DNA from: Deltaproteobacteria bacterium
GTDB taxonomy: Bacteria; Desulfobacterota; GWC2-55-46; DRQE01
Reading direction: 5' to 3'
Length of the DNA stretch: 38,947 nucleotides
NCBI GenBank assembly: GCA_016219105.1
Contig: JACRCI010000108.1
Coordinates: forward strand, 1-38,947
Shown here: piece by piece, positions 1 to 8,270 of the stretch
How positions within the stretch are numbered: position 1 is the stretch's first letter
Layout: each line of letters opens with the position of its first letter
Notes under the pieces: generated by a model
Told to the model about the DNA's origin: nothing
The model's database searches: none
What the model saw: only the letters and a program-made list of their open reading frames with translations
Made by a program: the position numbers and the translations under genes

Positions 1-46
1 AAATACTACCACCTCCCCGGCTAACAGGGAAGAAAAAACTCGACCG

Positions 47-772
47 TTACGACGCTAAATCCCCGCGCCAATAGTCCCCGGCGCCTTCCGCATCACTGAG
101 AAGCTCTTTTAGCGGGATTATACCCTTACCGAGGGCCTCATCCGCGGCCTCCATGGACAGCGCCCCGTCCAGCTTGAACCTGCCGCTCCTTGTGCGGATA
201 AGCCTCGCCAGATGCGCCCCGCATCCGAGGGATTTACCCGCGTCATGGCAAAGCGTCCTCACATACGTGCCCCTTGAACAGCCCATGCTGAACGTGGCGT
301 AAGGGGGCGAAAAATCAAGGAACGTGATGGAATGGACTTCTATCTCCCTGGGCTCGCGCTCCACGACCACGCCTTTACGGGCGAGCCTGTAAAGGGGAAC
401 CCCCTGCCTCTTGACGGCCGAAAACATCGGAGGGATCTGATGTATCCTCCCCACGAAACCCATAAGGACGTCCCTCAAGCCGCCCTCTGTCACCGATGCC
501 GCGTCCGACGCCCCGACGACCCTGCCGTCGGCGTCGTAGGTGTCCGTCTCCACGCCGAGCTTCATGGTCGCGAGATACTCCTTTACGCCGCCCTGCAGAA
601 CCCCCGCGTATTTCGTGGCGCGGTTCACCACAAGCGGCAACACCCCGGTCGCCATCGGGTCGAGCGTGCCGAGATGCCCCACCTTTGAGGCCCCAAGCCT
701 CCTCTTTATCCTTGAAACAACGTCATGGGAGGTCATCCCGGTTGGTTTATTTATGACGAGAACGCCGTCCAT
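47..772 (-). CDS. truB: tRNA pseudouridine(55) synthase TruB
   Basis: MDGVLVINKPTGMTSHDVVSRIKR...VGHLGTLDPMATGVLPL is the TruB catalytic signature; followed by the rbfA/infB/nusA cluster. Confidence 0.97.
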   Translation of the reverse strand: MDGVLVINKPTGMTSHDVVSRIKRRLGASKVGHLGTLDPMATGVLPLVVNRATKYAGVLQGGVKEYLATMKLGVETDTYDADGRVVGASDAASVTEGGLRDVLMGFVGRIHQIPPMFSAVKRQGVPLYRLARKGVVVEREPREIEVHSITFLDFSPPYATFSMGCSRGTYVRTLCHDAGKSLGCGAHLARLIRTRSGRFKLDGALSMEAADEALGKGIIPLKELLSDAEGAGDYWRGDLAS

Positions 773-775
773 ACG

Positions 776-1789
776 TTACCCTCTTGCGGCTTCCCCAGCC
801 GTATTGCCGGAGGTCGAAGCGCCGCCGAGCGAAGAGTTGAGCGCCAAGACCACCCGCCTTTTTACGTCTTCATAGCCGCCCTTTATGTTGAACCCGGCGG
901 CATGGCAGTGTCCCCCGCCGCCGAAACCCCCGGCCACCGCCGCCACGTCCACGTCCCCTTTTGACCTCAGGCTTACCTTGTATTCGTCCTGGCCGCATTC
1001 CCTGAAAAGCACTCCAACCTCTACCCCCTCGATGGCCCTGGCGAAGTTCACGAACCCGTCGGAGAGGTCTTTGTCCCCCCCGACCTTTTTGAGCATATCG
1101 AGCGTTACGCTGAGCGCCGCGACCCTGCCGTTGTCGAGAATATCGAGCGTGGAAAGCACCATGCCGAGGAGCTTGAACCTCCCTGCCGGATAGTTCTCGT
1201 AGACCCTCCTCGATACGTCCCACGGGTCGGCGCCAAGCCTTACAAGCTCGCCGGCCTTTTTAAACGCCTCGCAAGTGGCTGAACTGTAACGGAAAGAGCC
1301 TGTGTCCGTGTGTATGGCGACGTACAGGTTGGTGGCGACGTCCTTCGTTAGCTTTATATCCGCGCTGAGGAGAAGATCGAACACCATCTCCCCGGCCGCG
1401 GCGGCCTCCGGCGAGATTATGTTTATGTCACCGAAGTTGTCGTTCGACACGTGATGGTCTATGTTGACGAGCGTCCCTCTGCCCTTAAAGGCCGTAAAAC
1501 CCCTGCCCAGCCTTTCGATCTGTCCGCAGTCAACGGCAAACGTGGCGTCCACCGGGGCCATGCCATCAAGCGAGTGGACGACTGAATCCGCGCCGGGCAG
1601 AAACCTGTAGAGCGCGGGAACGGGGTCTTCGAGATACGGCACCACATCCCTGCCCGCCCCCTTAAGCGCGAGGGAAAGACTGAGGAGCGAGCCCACGGCG
1701 TCGCCCTCCGGGCTAAGATGGGAAACCACCATGAACCTTTTTCCTTTTTTAATTCTCTCTACCGCGGAGGCGAACTTCGTCCTGTCCAT
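776..1789 (-). CDS. nrnA: DHH/DHHA1 phosphoesterase, NrnA-type oligoribonuclease/pAp phosphatase
   Basis: HLSPEGDAVGS, VNIDHHVSND and C-terminal GGGGHCHAAGF (DHHA1) motifs; between truB and rbfA as in many bacteria. Confidence 0.9.
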   Translation of the reverse strand: MDRTKFASAVERIKKGKRFMVVSHLSPEGDAVGSLLSLSLALKGAGRDVVPYLEDPVPALYRFLPGADSVVHSLDGMAPVDATFAVDCGQIERLGRGFTAFKGRGTLVNIDHHVSNDNFGDINIISPEAAAAGEMVFDLLLSADIKLTKDVATNLYVAIHTDTGSFRYSSATCEAFKKAGELVRLGADPWDVSRRVYENYPAGRFKLLGMVLSTLDILDNGRVAALSVTLDMLKKVGGDKDLSDGFVNFARAIEGVEVGVLFRECGQDEYKVSLRSKGDVDVAAVAGGFGGGGHCHAAGFNIKGGYEDVKRRVVLALNSSLGGASTSGNTAGEAARG

Positions 1790-1796
1790 AGGCGCC

Positions 1797-2153
1797 CTAC
1801 AAACCCTTATCTTCCTTTATTTCCTTTATGACCCTCTCTATGCGGTCCGAGTATTCGAGCGAATGGTCGAATACGAAACCGACCGAGGGGATATGCCTCA
1901 GCTTGAGACGCTTTGCCAGGATTCTCCTTATATAGCCGCTTGCGCTCTCAAGGCCGGCCCTGGTCTTTTCCACGTCCTCCGCGTTGCCCAAGGTGCTGAA
2001 AAAGACCTTCGCCGCCTTCATGTCGCTACCGAGGACGACCTTCGTTATGGTTACGAAACCGATCCTGGGGTCCTTTATCTCGCCGTGCAGTATCATGGAG
2101 GCTATCTCCTCCCTGATGACGTCCCCCACCCTCTCCGAACGCTTATACACCAC
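1797..2153 (-). CDS. rbfA: 30S ribosome-binding factor RbfA
   Basis: KRSERVGDVIREEIASMILHGEIKDPRIGFVTITKV...DMKAAKVFFSTLG is typical RbfA. Confidence 0.95.
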   Translation of the reverse strand: MVYKRSERVGDVIREEIASMILHGEIKDPRIGFVTITKVVLGSDMKAAKVFFSTLGNAEDVEKTRAGLESASGYIRRILAKRLKLRHIPSVGFVFDHSLEYSDRIERVIKEIKEDKGL

Positions 2154-2197
2154 TGCATACGCTCCGCGCCTGACAACAGGGAGACTTCCGCCGGGCT

Positions 2198-2497
2198 CTA
2201 TCGAGGAGACGAGCAGTTTATCAACTCGATATCATGCCCGATTATCTCCACGACATGAAGACCCTCTATGAAATTGACGACCCTGTCCACGACCGAGTTG
2301 ACCGCGGCGCCGTCGGTACCCACGGCCGAAATCCCTATCTCGGCCCTCTGATAGAGGTCATGGAAACCGACCTCGTTAACGGACACGTTAAAACTGTTCC
2401 TGACCCCGTCCACAATCTTCCTCAAGACCTGCCGCTTGTCCTTGAGAGAGTGGTTGCCGTGCATGAGAAACTCTATGTGGCAGACTCCGACCACCAT
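2198..2497 (-). CDS. DUF503/YlxP-like protein
   Basis: MVVGVCHIEFLMHGNHSLKDKRQVLRKIVDGVRNSFNVSVNEVG matches the DUF503 pattern; lies between rbfA and infB. Confidence 0.88.
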   Translation of the reverse strand: MVVGVCHIEFLMHGNHSLKDKRQVLRKIVDGVRNSFNVSVNEVGFHDLYQRAEIGISAVGTDGAAVNSVVDRVVNFIEGLHVVEIIGHDIELINCSSPR

Positions 2498-2540
2498 GTT
2501 CGAAAATATCTTTTCTTCCGGCGTCGGTGGAAGGGCGGCG

Positions 2541-4880
2541 CTAAAGCCTCGCGGCCTCCTCTTTCAGCTCATACGCCTCGATTACATCCCCGGCCTTTAT
2601 GTCGTTATAACCCTCTATGGACACGCCGCACTCATATCCGGCCTGAACCTCTCTGGCGTCCTCCTTGAACCTCTTGAGCGACGACACCTTGCCGTCGTAT
2701 ACGACCACGTTGTCCCTTATAAGCCGTACCTTGGAGTTCCTGACTATCTTTCCGTCGGTCACGTAACATCCGGCGATACTCCCGACCTTTGACACCTTGA
2801 AGACCTCCCGTATCTCGGCCCTGCCCAGCACCTCTTCCCGCACGACCGGCGCGAGCATGCCCTCCATGGCGTTTTTGACGTCGTCCACGAGGTTGTAGAT
2901 TACGTTATAGAACCTTACGTCTACTATCTCGCCTTCGGCCAGAGCCCTGGCCTTTGCCTCGGGCCGGACGTTAAACCCTATTATTATGGCGTTTGAGGCG
3001 GCGGCGAGCATCACGTCCCCCTCGTTTATCCCTCCAACGGCGCCGTGTATCACCTTAAGCCCGATCTTGTCGGAGGAGAGTTTCCCGAGGGCGTCTTTCA
3101 CGGCCTCTATGGAGCCCTGCACGTCGGCCTTGACCACCACGCTCAATTCCCTCACCTCTCCCTTTTTTATCCTCTCGTAGAGGTCGGCGAGGTTCACCTT
3201 GGCCGTCTTAAGCCTCTCCCTCTCCTGCGCCTTCCTCTGCCTCATCGCGGCTATCTGCCTCGCCGTGGCCTCGTCCTTCACGACGCTGAAGGTGTCGCCG
3301 GCCTCAGGCACGCCGGCAAGCCCGAGGACCTCGACCGGCATCGAGGGGCCCGCCTCGGAAATCCTCTTGCCCCAGTCGCTTATCATAGCCCTCAATCTTC
3401 CCGAATAAAGCCCGGCCACGCACGCGTCCCCGACCCTGAGCGTGCCGTTCTGTATAAGGACCGTTGACACGGGGCCCAGGCCCTTGTCGAGCTTCGCCTC
3501 GATTATGACCCCTTTTGCCGGGATGGACGGGCTTGCCTTGAGCTCAAGCATCTCCGACTGCAGGAGTATCATCTCAAGCAGTTCCTTTATCTTTATCCCC
3601 TTCTTTGCCGAGACCTCGACGAAAATGGCCTCTCCGCCCCAGTCCTCGGGGACGAGTCCGTACTCGGTAAGAGCCTGTTTCACCCTCTGCGGCTCGGCCT
3701 GAGGGAGATCCACCTTGTTCACGGCCACTATTATAGGGACCCCGGCGGCCCTTGCGTGGTTTATGGCCTCAACGGTCTGGGGCATGACCCCGTCATCGGC
3801 CGCCACAACGAGCACGACCAAGTCGGTCACCTTCGCCCCCCTCGCCCTCATGGCCGTGAAAGCCTCGTGGCCCGGCGTGTCGAGAAAGGTTATATCGCCC
3901 CTGTCGAGGTGCACGTGGTACGCGCCGATGTGCTGGGTTATCCCTCCGGCCTCGACGCTTGCGACATTGGTCCTCCTTATCGCGTCAAGGAGCGATGTCT
4001 TGCCGTGGTCCACATGCCCCATGACGGTCACCACAGGGGCCCTCGGCTTCAACTCGACGGGAACGGCCTCGGCGGGAGCGGCCTCGAACAGGGCCTCTTC
4101 CTGGACGGCGACGTTTTCTATCTCATAGCCGTATTCCTGCGCTACGAGCGCGGCCGAATCAGCGTCTATGAGATGGTTCACCGTAGCCAGGATGCCGCGG
4201 CCCATGAGCCTTTTGATTATCTCGCTCGCCTTCACCCCTATCCTCTGGGAGAATTCGGCGACGCTTATGGCCTCTTCTATCTTTATAACCCTTTTTTCAG
4301 CGCTGGGTACGGTAATCTCGGTCTTTTTAAGCGGCCTTGCCGTCTGGAGGGCTTGCTTGCGGGACGACCCTTCCCTGAGTTCGTAATGTCTGCCTTTTCT
4401 GAAAACCTGCCTCGGAGGATGTATCCTCTCCCCCTTGGTTTCCTTACCGAAAATCTTTACTTCCCTCTTGTGGACCTTTGCCGGTTTTTCCTCCGGAGCC
4501 TTGGCCGCGGCCGGTGCTTGCGCGGCCGGGACCTCCGCCTCGATTTTCCTTACGCCCTTTTCCAGGGCGGCCCTTGAGGTTTTTTTGGCGCCGGCCTTTG
4601 CCCTTGCGGTCTTTTTCTCGCCGGCGAGGCCGGCTGGTTGGCCGGCGGCCTCTTTAACGGACGTTTTCTTTTCTTTGACCTTTGCCTCGGCCTCAGGCTT
4701 CTCGGAGGAAGACGCAACAGGATGGGCGGGGGCCTCCTTCTCCTCTTTCTTCTCGGGAGCCGGCTTTTCCGCCACGGCCGCGCGCCTCCTGATAACGGCC
4801 GGCTTAATCCGCTTTTCTTCCACCCCGCCCCTGGGCGGGCTATCGGACTGGGCTGTTTTTGTGTTTTCCTTCTCTGTCAT
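2541..4880 (-). CDS. infB: Translation initiation factor IF-2
   Basis: GTPase motifs [36 protein letters not shown]; long charged N-terminal linker. Confidence 0.98.
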   Translation of the reverse strand: MTEKENTKTAQSDSPPRGGVEEKRIKPAVIRRRAAVAEKPAPEKKEEKEAPAHPVASSSEKPEAEAKVKEKKTSVKEAAGQPAGLAGEKKTARAKAGAKKTSRAALEKGVRKIEAEVPAAQAPAAAKAPEEKPAKVHKREVKIFGKETKGERIHPPRQVFRKGRHYELREGSSRKQALQTARPLKKTEITVPSAEKRVIKIEEAISVAEFSQRIGVKASEIIKRLMGRGILATVNHLIDADSAALVAQEYGYEIENVAVQEEALFEAAPAEAVPVELKPRAPVVTVMGHVDHGKTSLLDAIRRTNVASVEAGGITQHIGAYHVHLDRGDITFLDTPGHEAFTAMRARGAKVTDLVVLVVAADDGVMPQTVEAINHARAAGVPIIVAVNKVDLPQAEPQRVKQALTEYGLVPEDWGGEAIFVEVSAKKGIKIKELLEMILLQSEMLELKASPSIPAKGVIIEAKLDKGLGPVSTVLIQNGTLRVGDACVAGLYSGRLRAMISDWGKRISEAGPSMPVEVLGLAGVPEAGDTFSVVKDEATARQIAAMRQRKAQERERLKTAKVNLADLYERIKKGEVRELSVVVKADVQGSIEAVKDALGKLSSDKIGLKVIHGAVGGINEGDVMLAAASNAIIIGFNVRPEAKARALAEGEIVDVRFYNVIYNLVDDVKNAMEGMLAPVVREEVLGRAEIREVFKVSKVGSIAGCYVTDGKIVRNSKVRLIRDNVVVYDGKVSSLKRFKEDAREVQAGYECGVSIEGYNDIKAGDVIEAYELKEEAARL
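4621..4650 (-). repeat. 21-bp palindromic repeat family, copy in infB
   Basis: CCGGCGAGGCCGGCTGGTTGGCCGGCGGCC; first 19 nt identical to 22068-22086. Encodes [10 protein letters not shown] in the IF-2 linker. Confidence 0.65.
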
Positions 4881-4894
4881 GGCGTATGAAAATC

Positions 4895-6202
4895 TTACTT
4901 TCCGGCGAATTCTCTGGCGGCCTTTATTATGGCCCCGGCCTTTTTCTCGCCTATTCCGTCTATCTCCTGAAGGGCCTCGGAGGTTGTCTTGAGAATGTCT
5001 CCGACGGTTTTATACCCGGCCTCCGTAAGCGCCTTGTGCGTCTTCTCCCCTATTCCGCTAAGTTTCGTTATATCCTCGGATAGAAGGGCCTCCTCGGCCT
5101 CCCTCGTGGCCGCGGCCTCGACCTCTCTCCTCAATGCCTCATCCGGAGTCATCCCCTCTTTCTGCGTGCCTTTCGCCTCGGTCTCGGTATGGATGTCTAT
5201 CTTCCAGCCTGTGAGCTTGGCGGCGAGCCTGACGTTCTGCCCCTTTTTCCCTATCGCGAGCGAAAGCTGCTCGTCCGGGACTATCACCTCGAGGCTCCTT
5301 TCGTCCTCGTCCACTATCACCTTGCCTACCTGAGCCGGAGAAAGGGCGTTCTTGGCGAGTACGGCCGGGTCTTCGGACCAGTGGATGATGTCAATCTTCT
5401 CGCCCTTGAGTTCCTGCACAACGGCCTGCACCCTCGAACCCTTAAGCCCCACGCACGCCCCGACCGGGTCAACGTCCATGTTGTTTGAAACCACGGCTAC
5501 CTTGGCCCTCTCGCCCGGCTCGCGCGCGGCCGCCTTTATCTCAACGATACCCTCGTATACCTCGGGCACTTCCATCTGAAAGAGCTTCATGATAAATCCG
5601 GGGTGGGTTCTGGACATTATGACCTGCGGCCCTTTGGCCTCGGTCCTTACGTCCAGCACAAGCCCCCTTACCCTCTCGCCCTGACGGTAGGTTTCCCTTC
5701 TGACCTGCTCCTTACGGGGCAACAGGGCCTCTGTCCTTCCGAGGTCCACCACTATGTCCCCGCGCTCGAACCTCTGGACTATGCCGGTTATCACCTCGCC
5801 TTTTTTCTCGCTGTACTCCCTGAATACTATGTCGCGCTCCGCCTCCCTGACCTTCTGGATTATAATCTGCTTGGCGGTCTGCGCGTCAATGCGGCCAAAC
5901 TCACGGGAGTCGAGCTTGAGCCCGAGGCTATCGCCGAGGACGGCCTCGGGGTCGTGTTTATGCGCCTCTTCGACCGAAATCTCGACGTCGGGATTTTCGA
6001 CCTTCTCAACCACCGTCTTGAAAACAAAAAGCTCTATCTCGCCGGCATCCTCGGCGTATCTGGCCTCTATCATCTTGTTCGGGCCGAACCGCTTCTCCGC
6101 CGCCTTGAGCATCGCGGACTCAAGCGCCTCTATGAGTATCTTTTTGTCTATACCCTTGTCTTTTTCAACCTGCTCTATGATATGCGTCAGATTGCCGAAC
6201 AT
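4895..6202 (-). CDS. nusA: Transcription termination/antitermination factor NusA
   Basis: S1/KH architecture ([28 protein letters not shown]) and C-terminal helix-hairpin-helix. Confidence 0.97.
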   Translation of the reverse strand: MFGNLTHIIEQVEKDKGIDKKILIEALESAMLKAAEKRFGPNKMIEARYAEDAGEIELFVFKTVVEKVENPDVEISVEEAHKHDPEAVLGDSLGLKLDSREFGRIDAQTAKQIIIQKVREAERDIVFREYSEKKGEVITGIVQRFERGDIVVDLGRTEALLPRKEQVRRETYRQGERVRGLVLDVRTEAKGPQVIMSRTHPGFIMKLFQMEVPEVYEGIVEIKAAAREPGERAKVAVVSNNMDVDPVGACVGLKGSRVQAVVQELKGEKIDIIHWSEDPAVLAKNALSPAQVGKVIVDEDERSLEVIVPDEQLSLAIGKKGQNVRLAAKLTGWKIDIHTETEAKGTQKEGMTPDEALRREVEAAATREAEEALLSEDITKLSGIGEKTHKALTEAGYKTVGDILKTTSEALQEIDGIGEKKAGAIIKAAREFAGK

Positions 6203-6262
6203 CCCCGTGCTTCCTCCTTGAAAAAACTTTTATCGCCCGCGCCGCAAACGGCGCCTTGCCGC

Positions 6263-6748
6263 CTAAATGACCACCTCAAGCCGTGCCCTCTCTATGTTCG
6301 AAAATTCCACCTGATAGAGCCTGCCCTCGGAGTCCCTTACCACAATGCCTTCCCGCCCGGCCGCCTCCAGCGTCACCTTGAAATTACTCCGGCCCTCGAT
6401 GGGCGCTTTCGTCTTTACGTATATCTTCTTTCCGACCGCGAGGGTAAAATCCTTTTCGCGCACCAAAGGCCTATCGAGCCCCGGGGACGAGACCTCGAGA
6501 CAATAACTGCCCGGCACGGCGTCCTCCACGTCGAGGATCTTGCCTGCCTCACGGCTTACCCTCTCGCAGTCACCCACCGTCACGCCTCCGGGCCTGTCTA
6601 TGAGGATGCGGAGTATCCTCCTGCCCCCTTCGGCGGCAGACACGACGTCCACGAGCTCGATGCCGAGGTCTTCGGCAACCGGCCCGACGAGCCTCGCCAC
6701 CCTGTCTTCCAGACGCTCTGAGTTGAAAACCCGGCCCTGTTTTTCCAT
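6263..6748 (-). CDS. rimP: Ribosome maturation factor RimP
   Basis: LGIELVDVVSAAEGGRRILRILIDRPGGVTVGDCERVSREAGKILD...YCLEVSSPGLDRPL is RimP signature; upstream of nusA. Confidence 0.96.
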   Translation of the reverse strand: MEKQGRVFNSERLEDRVARLVGPVAEDLGIELVDVVSAAEGGRRILRILIDRPGGVTVGDCERVSREAGKILDVEDAVPGSYCLEVSSPGLDRPLVREKDFTLAVGKKIYVKTKAPIEGRSNFKVTLEAAGREGIVVRDSEGRLYQVEFSNIERARLEVVI

Positions 6749-6756
6749 GCCTCAAA

Positions 6757-6784
6757 GAAAAAAGTGGGCATCCGCCCACTTCTT
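6757..6784 (-). terminator. Intrinsic terminator-like hairpin just upstream of rimP (candidate leader attenuator)
   Basis: Minus strand reads AAGTGGGC-GGAT-GCCCACTT followed by TTTTCTTT, about 9 nt before the rimP ATG. Confidence 0.65.
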
Positions 6785-6890
6785 AATACGTTAATTTATC
6801 ACACAAAAAATTCCTTTGCAAGGGAAAAGTAAAAACCGCCATACGCCGGCGCGCGCCATGAAATAATGGGGGAAAACCGTCAAACCGCCC

Positions 6891-6919
6891 TTGTCCGCCG
6901 CTGAGATATCTGCTATACT
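6891..6919 (+). promoter_or_regulatory. Predicted sigma70-type promoter for the BON-domain gene
   Basis: TTGTCC (6891-6896), 17-nt spacer, TATACT (6914-6919) with extended -10 TGC. Confidence 0.6.
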
Positions 6920-6930
6920 GCCTGTGTCCC

Positions 6931-7635
6931 ATGTCCGGCATGAATAACATGAAAGAAAACCCCGTCATAAAAAAGCTCGGCGCGCTTCTTACCGAAAAAC
7001 TCCATATTGATTTCAGGAAAAACCCCGTCCATCTAAAGATGGACGGAGACGCGATCGTCATGGATGGGACGGTCGAAAAGATAGCGCACAAGAAAAGGGC
7101 TCTTCTCCTCGCCATGGGCATGGAAGGGACTTCAGGGGTGATTGACAGGCTGAGGGTAAGACCCTCGAAACATATGACGGACAGGGAGATTTACAATCAC
7201 CTCGTTCATGCCATAAACGGAGAGCCAGCCCTCGTTGGCGCGGACATAAAAGTCGAGGTCAAAGACGGCGCCGCGGACATAGAGGGCACGGTGGGGAGCT
7301 TAAGCGCGAAGCGTCTCGCGGGCGTGCTCGCGTGGTGGGTTCCGGGCACCGCCGACGTCATAAACAGTCTTGAGGTCCTCCCGCCGGAGGAGGACTCTCC
7401 CGATGAGATAAACGACGCGTTGAGGATTGTGTTCGAAAAAGACAGCCTCGTGGACGCGTCCTCGATAAAGGTTTCCACGAACGGATGGGTCGTCACCCTC
7501 TCCGGCACGGTGAAAAGCCATTCTGGAAAAGAAGCGGCGGAGGATGACGCATGGTATGTCTGGGGGGTAAACGACGTGGTAAATAACATCCAGGCCGCCG
7601 GCCCACCAACCGGCCACGCCGGCCCCCCGGCTTAA
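6931..7635 (+). CDS. BON-domain protein (about three BON domains)
   Basis: Repeated BON-like segments (VEVKDGAADIEGTVGSLSAKRLA, IKVSTNGWVVTLSGTVKSHSGKEAAEDDAWYVWGVNDVVNNI). The only clear plus-strand gene; start could be an internal Met. Confidence 0.85.
   Translation: MSGMNNMKENPVIKKLGALLTEKLHIDFRKNPVHLKMDGDAIVMDGTVEKIAHKKRALLLAMGMEGTSGVIDRLRVRPSKHMTDREIYNHLVHAINGEPALVGADIKVEVKDGAADIEGTVGSLSAKRLAGVLAWWVPGTADVINSLEVLPPEEDSPDEINDALRIVFEKDSLVDASSIKVSTNGWVVTLSGTVKSHSGKEAAEDDAWYVWGVNDVVNNIQAAGPPTGHAGPPA
7600..7627 (+). repeat. 21-bp palindromic repeat family, copy at the 3' end of the BON gene
   Basis: GGCCCACCAACCGGCCACGCCGGCCCCC; core CCGGCCACGCCGG at 7610-7622. Confidence 0.65.
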
Positions 7636-7644
7636 GCGCGCCCC

Positions 7645-8235
7645 CTACTCTATTATCCTGACCTTTATTTCGACCCTCTCGTCCGGCATGTCCCTCGAAT
7701 CGCGCGGCAGCGCCACTATCTTATCCGCCACGTCCATCCCCTTTGTAACCTCGCCGAAAACCGTGTACTGCCTGTCGAGCGATGGCGAGTCCTTTACCAC
7801 TATGAAAAACTGGGAACCGGCGCTATTGGGGTCGCTTGAGCGGGCCATGGACAGTATCCCGCGCTTATGCGGTATTTCGTTGAACTCGGCGTTTACCTTG
7901 GAACCCGGCCCGCCCAAGCCGTACGTGGACCTGTCCGGCCCCTTTGTGTTGGGGTCCCCGCCCTGGATTACAAACCCCGGTATGACCCTGTGGAATATCG
8001 TCCCGTCGTAAAAACCCTCTTTCGCGAGCTTTACGAAATTCCTGACGTGGTTCGGCGCCGCGTCCGGGAAGAACTTCAACTCTATCTCGCCGAATCTGGT
8101 CTCTATGACGGCCCTCACCTTCTTTAAATCCTTCACTTCCCTTACCTCCTTATCCGCGCCGCGGCCCGCGGCCGGAAAGAACGCGAGCATGAAAAACACC
8201 GCAACCAGATACCTTACCGTTTTTTTGACGACCAT
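7645..8235 (-). CDS. Cyclophilin-type peptidyl-prolyl cis-trans isomerase, exported
   Basis: FHRVIPGFVIQGGDPNTKG and GSQFFIV; hydrophobic N-terminus after MVVKKTVRYLVAVFF. Start moved from 8289 to 8235 to fit the signal peptide and reduce overlap. Confidence 0.92.
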   Translation of the reverse strand: MVVKKTVRYLVAVFFMLAFFPAAGRGADKEVREVKDLKKVRAVIETRFGEIELKFFPDAAPNHVRNFVKLAKEGFYDGTIFHRVIPGFVIQGGDPNTKGPDRSTYGLGGPGSKVNAEFNEIPHKRGILSMARSSDPNSAGSQFFIVVKDSPSLDRQYTVFGEVTKGMDVADKIVALPRDSRDMPDERVEIKVRIIE

Positions 8236-8270
8236 AGAGCCTTTCTCCTTTTTACGGGTGTGTTTTATCT

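Noticed and set aside
3756-4577. Plus-strand ORF of 273 aa opposite infB
   Set aside because: Antisense to the conserved IF-2 GTPase gene; no recognisable protein features.
5603-6721. Long plus-strand ORF (372 aa) opposite nusA and rimP
   Set aside because: Antisense shadow ORF in GC-rich DNA; the minus strand encodes unmistakable NusA and RimP.
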